A stretch of 64,000 nt of DNA from Populus alba (taxonomy: Eukaryota; Streptophyta; Magnoliopsida; Malpighiales; Salicaceae): contig NC_133293.1 of NCBI RefSeq assembly GCF_005239225.2, forward strand, positions 20,118,333 through 20,182,332, read 5' to 3'. Positions 62,001-64,000 of this stretch are shown here, piece by piece (the first letter of the stretch is position 1; each line of letters begins with the position of its first letter). A model generated the notes under the pieces. That model worked only from the letters and a program-made list of their open reading frames with translations, did no database searches and was not told the DNA's origin. The translations under genes were made by a program, and so were the position numbers.

Positions 62001-62753
62001 ATTCTAGCATACTCAACTCTTTTTATATGATATCAAAGGTAGACAGAAGACAGACCATTTGACCTGGCAGATCTTTCTGAGACATACAAACCGTCACAGT
62101 GGCATGCATAGAGTAAAAAAACGAATCAAAGTTTGGAGTCTTTGTCCAAACATGGAATTGTTTACACCTAGCACAACCAGAAATCAAGCCTAAAACACTA
62201 GCCTAATTAACATAATTCGAAGCAAACCCTTAACCATCATGTTACAGGGGTATTGAGCCATGTTTTTTTTTTAAAAAAAAAAAAAAAAACAAAATTGAAT
62301 TTTGAGCTAGATTATAGAAATTCTGCCAATGAAAGACTGCAAATTTCAACAATCAATAATATATTTAAACCCCCCGCAGTTAAAACTTTTCGCAAATGCT
62401 TGATAATCCCATTTGTTTGATTATAAGAAAAACTAAGAATCAACCAAAGTAATGATGATAGGGGCATACCTTTAAAGTTAAGAAGACCTTAACGATATGT
62501 GAACTCAAGTCAATCTGCACCAATTATCACACAAACAAACAACAAATCATGAAACCATATCATCTTCTTTTGTTTCACAGGATCAAATCAGTTTTTATTT
62601 CTGAAATTGAGCAAAGAGAGGTGCTCTTACTCTACGTTCGGCGTTAAGGATTTGGATCTGGTTATTTGAGGAGGAAACGGCAAGAGCGAGAGATGTGAAG
62701 ATCAAGAGAGCTAGAATGATTCCCGCTGCTTTCATGGCTGTTGACCTAGCCAT
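59026..62753 (-). CDS. OST1B: Oligosaccharyltransferase subunit 1, ribophorin I (short plant form)
   Basis: Subunit of the ER oligosaccharyltransferase that transfers the glycan to Asn-X-Ser/Thr of nascent proteins. Eight coding exons on the minus strand: 62753-62631, 62514-62470, 61839-61208, 60806-60659, 60486-60307, 60191-60123, 59870-59781 and 59148-59026. All introns are GT-AG and phases match, giving 469 aa. A signal peptide occupies about residues 1-26 (GIILALLIFTSLALAVSS). The luminal ribophorin I domain follows (KVENVGTTPASEILLAFP, REVEISHWGNLQITEHY, DYQSRPS, GYGLPLEDFLF). A transmembrane helix lies near the end (LMLASVFFLFFMACVAYL), closing VSIRK. The length fits the short plant form (Arabidopsis OST1B, about 464 aa) rather than the about 614-aa form. 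The start is the first ATG before the signal peptide. No defects seen. Confidence 0.95.
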
Positions 62754-64000
62754 CTCTTGGGAACTGCCAAGTCCTCTGCTCTATGTATTCTCTCTACAAG
62801 GACTCGGGGGGAGTGACAGTGACGAGACATAAATGGAGGTGGAGGAGATGGATTTGGGCTTTTTGGACAGACATGTTGGGACCTTTGCCATTGTTATTTG
62901 AGCAGGGATGGTAATTTGGCCCAGGGAGAATACTGGGCTGAACCCATCCGAAAAAAATCCCTAATTTTGCCTCTAGAGTATTTAATAGTATCTTATAATT
63001 TAATATTTTTCTTAAATAAAATTTTGTTGAAATTATTAAGTATAAAAATGAAAATCACTCTGTGTAATTTTTTTTTTAATTTGAGGTGAAAAAATGGAAA
63101 TGAAATGTTAGAAAAGTAAGATTAAAAGTTCTTTTTGTTTTTGCATTTTAAAAGTGTTTTTTAAAAAAAATTAAATTTTTTTTATTTGATTCAAATTAAT
63201 ATATATTTTTTTATTTTTTTATATCATTTTGATGCAATGATGTCAAAAATAATTTTTAAAAAATAAAAAAAAATATTATTTTAATACATTTCAAAGTAAA
63301 AAGTACTTTAAAAAATAACCACAATCACATTTCTGATCAGACTCGAACGTATTAAAGGTTAAATATCTAAAGTGCTAGTTGAAAATTGAAAAAAATATAA
63401 AAAATAATAATAAGAGAATGGAGGAAAATTACTAACTTTATTTGTTTTCTTCTCATTCTTTTTTCAAATTGAAGAGGTTGGGAAAGGGGTCCATATGAAG
63501 AATTTTTACCTCTTTTTTCTCCTTTACAAACAAAAGAGAAGGAGTTGGAATTTGTTTCTTCTTCTTATTTTCCACACTTTCAAACATTGCTACTTCAAAT
63601 GTTCTTCAAGTTAGGTGATGGATAATGAGTAATTTTAAATATAATAAGGGAAATAAATAGTGTAGATTTAAAAACAGGAGTGCCTTTTTTTATTTTATCA
63701 CAAACAAAAGTTATTAGGTTACGAATTAGTTCTTATATTTTTCAAATTAATATGGTTCCTTCTTAAATAAATATATTTTATTTTTTTTAAATAAAATTGA
63801 TTTTTTTTTTCAAAATAATTTTAGATTTTGACCTAATAAATCAAGTTAAATCATATTAAATCTAAAATTTTAAAAAATTAACTTGAATTAGTCGAGTCTG
63901 TAATGATTTAGAAATAAAATTTAATAATAGTATGTTTGGTAATATAGTTTAATATATTTTCCAAACTGATTTTTTATTAAATAATATAAAAAATATTTTT
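62754..64000. other. Upstream region of the ribophorin gene and AT-rich end of the window
   Basis: The first 150 bases are the probable leader and promoter of the ribophorin gene; no clear TATA box was picked out. From about 63000 the DNA is very AT-rich, with an AT-rich family copy at 63130-63335 (ending AACCACAATCACATTTCTGA) and the start of another near 63925. No coding frame is supported. Confidence 0.55.

Overview
The window looks like nuclear DNA of a woody eudicot, most likely Salicaceae (Populus or Salix). That assignment is an inference from gene sequence, intron density and repeat style; no single marker proves it. It is AT-rich and intron-rich. Four genuine protein genes are recognisable, all on the minus strand: an ARF10/16-type auxin response factor (397-2988), a subfamily-A GATA zinc-finger factor (33980-35641), an EDR2-like PH/START/DUF1336 protein with 21 exons (47632-54080), and ribophorin I / oligosaccharyltransferase subunit 1, short plant form (59026-62753). 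I rebuilt every exon junction from GT/AG sites and reading phase. All four give full-length proteins, except that the ARF carries three clustered one-base indels which shift the frame.

From about 4 to 24 kb the DNA is repeat-rich. A 10.6 kb LTR retrotransposon (9656-20252) is complete with near-identical 1.97 kb LTRs, TG...CA ends and a 5-bp target duplication AGTAT. A primer-binding site beside the right LTR and a polypurine tract beside the left LTR show that it runs on the minus strand. Its 6.7 kb interior has no recognisable gag-pol, so it is a large non-autonomous derivative (LARD-like), probably of Tat/Ogre-type ancestry. Beside its 3' LTR lie about 1.6 kb of tandem arrays whose units share a short GGG-GAC-CCC stem-loop core. 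The element sits inside an older repeat family whose copies begin with a GC-rich hairpin, possibly a Helitron 3' end. Further right are a PIF/Harbinger-like element with TAA target duplications (21858-22843), a 67-bp tandem repeat, and a 5' fragment of the ribosomal protein L12 gene joined to unrelated GC-rich sequence (about 24.1 kb).

The stretches at 26-33 kb, 37-47 kb, 54-59 kb and 63-64 kb are gene-poor, AT-rich and hold copies of a short AT-rich repeat family plus an 0.8 kb dispersed repeat. The four genes are unrelated in function (auxin transcription control, GATA transcription factor, lipid-binding defence regulator, ER N-glycosylation). Nothing suggests co-regulation beyond their shared orientation.

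I found no convincing new coding system. The most unusual features are the retrotransposon's repeat arrays and the indel pattern in the ARF gene.
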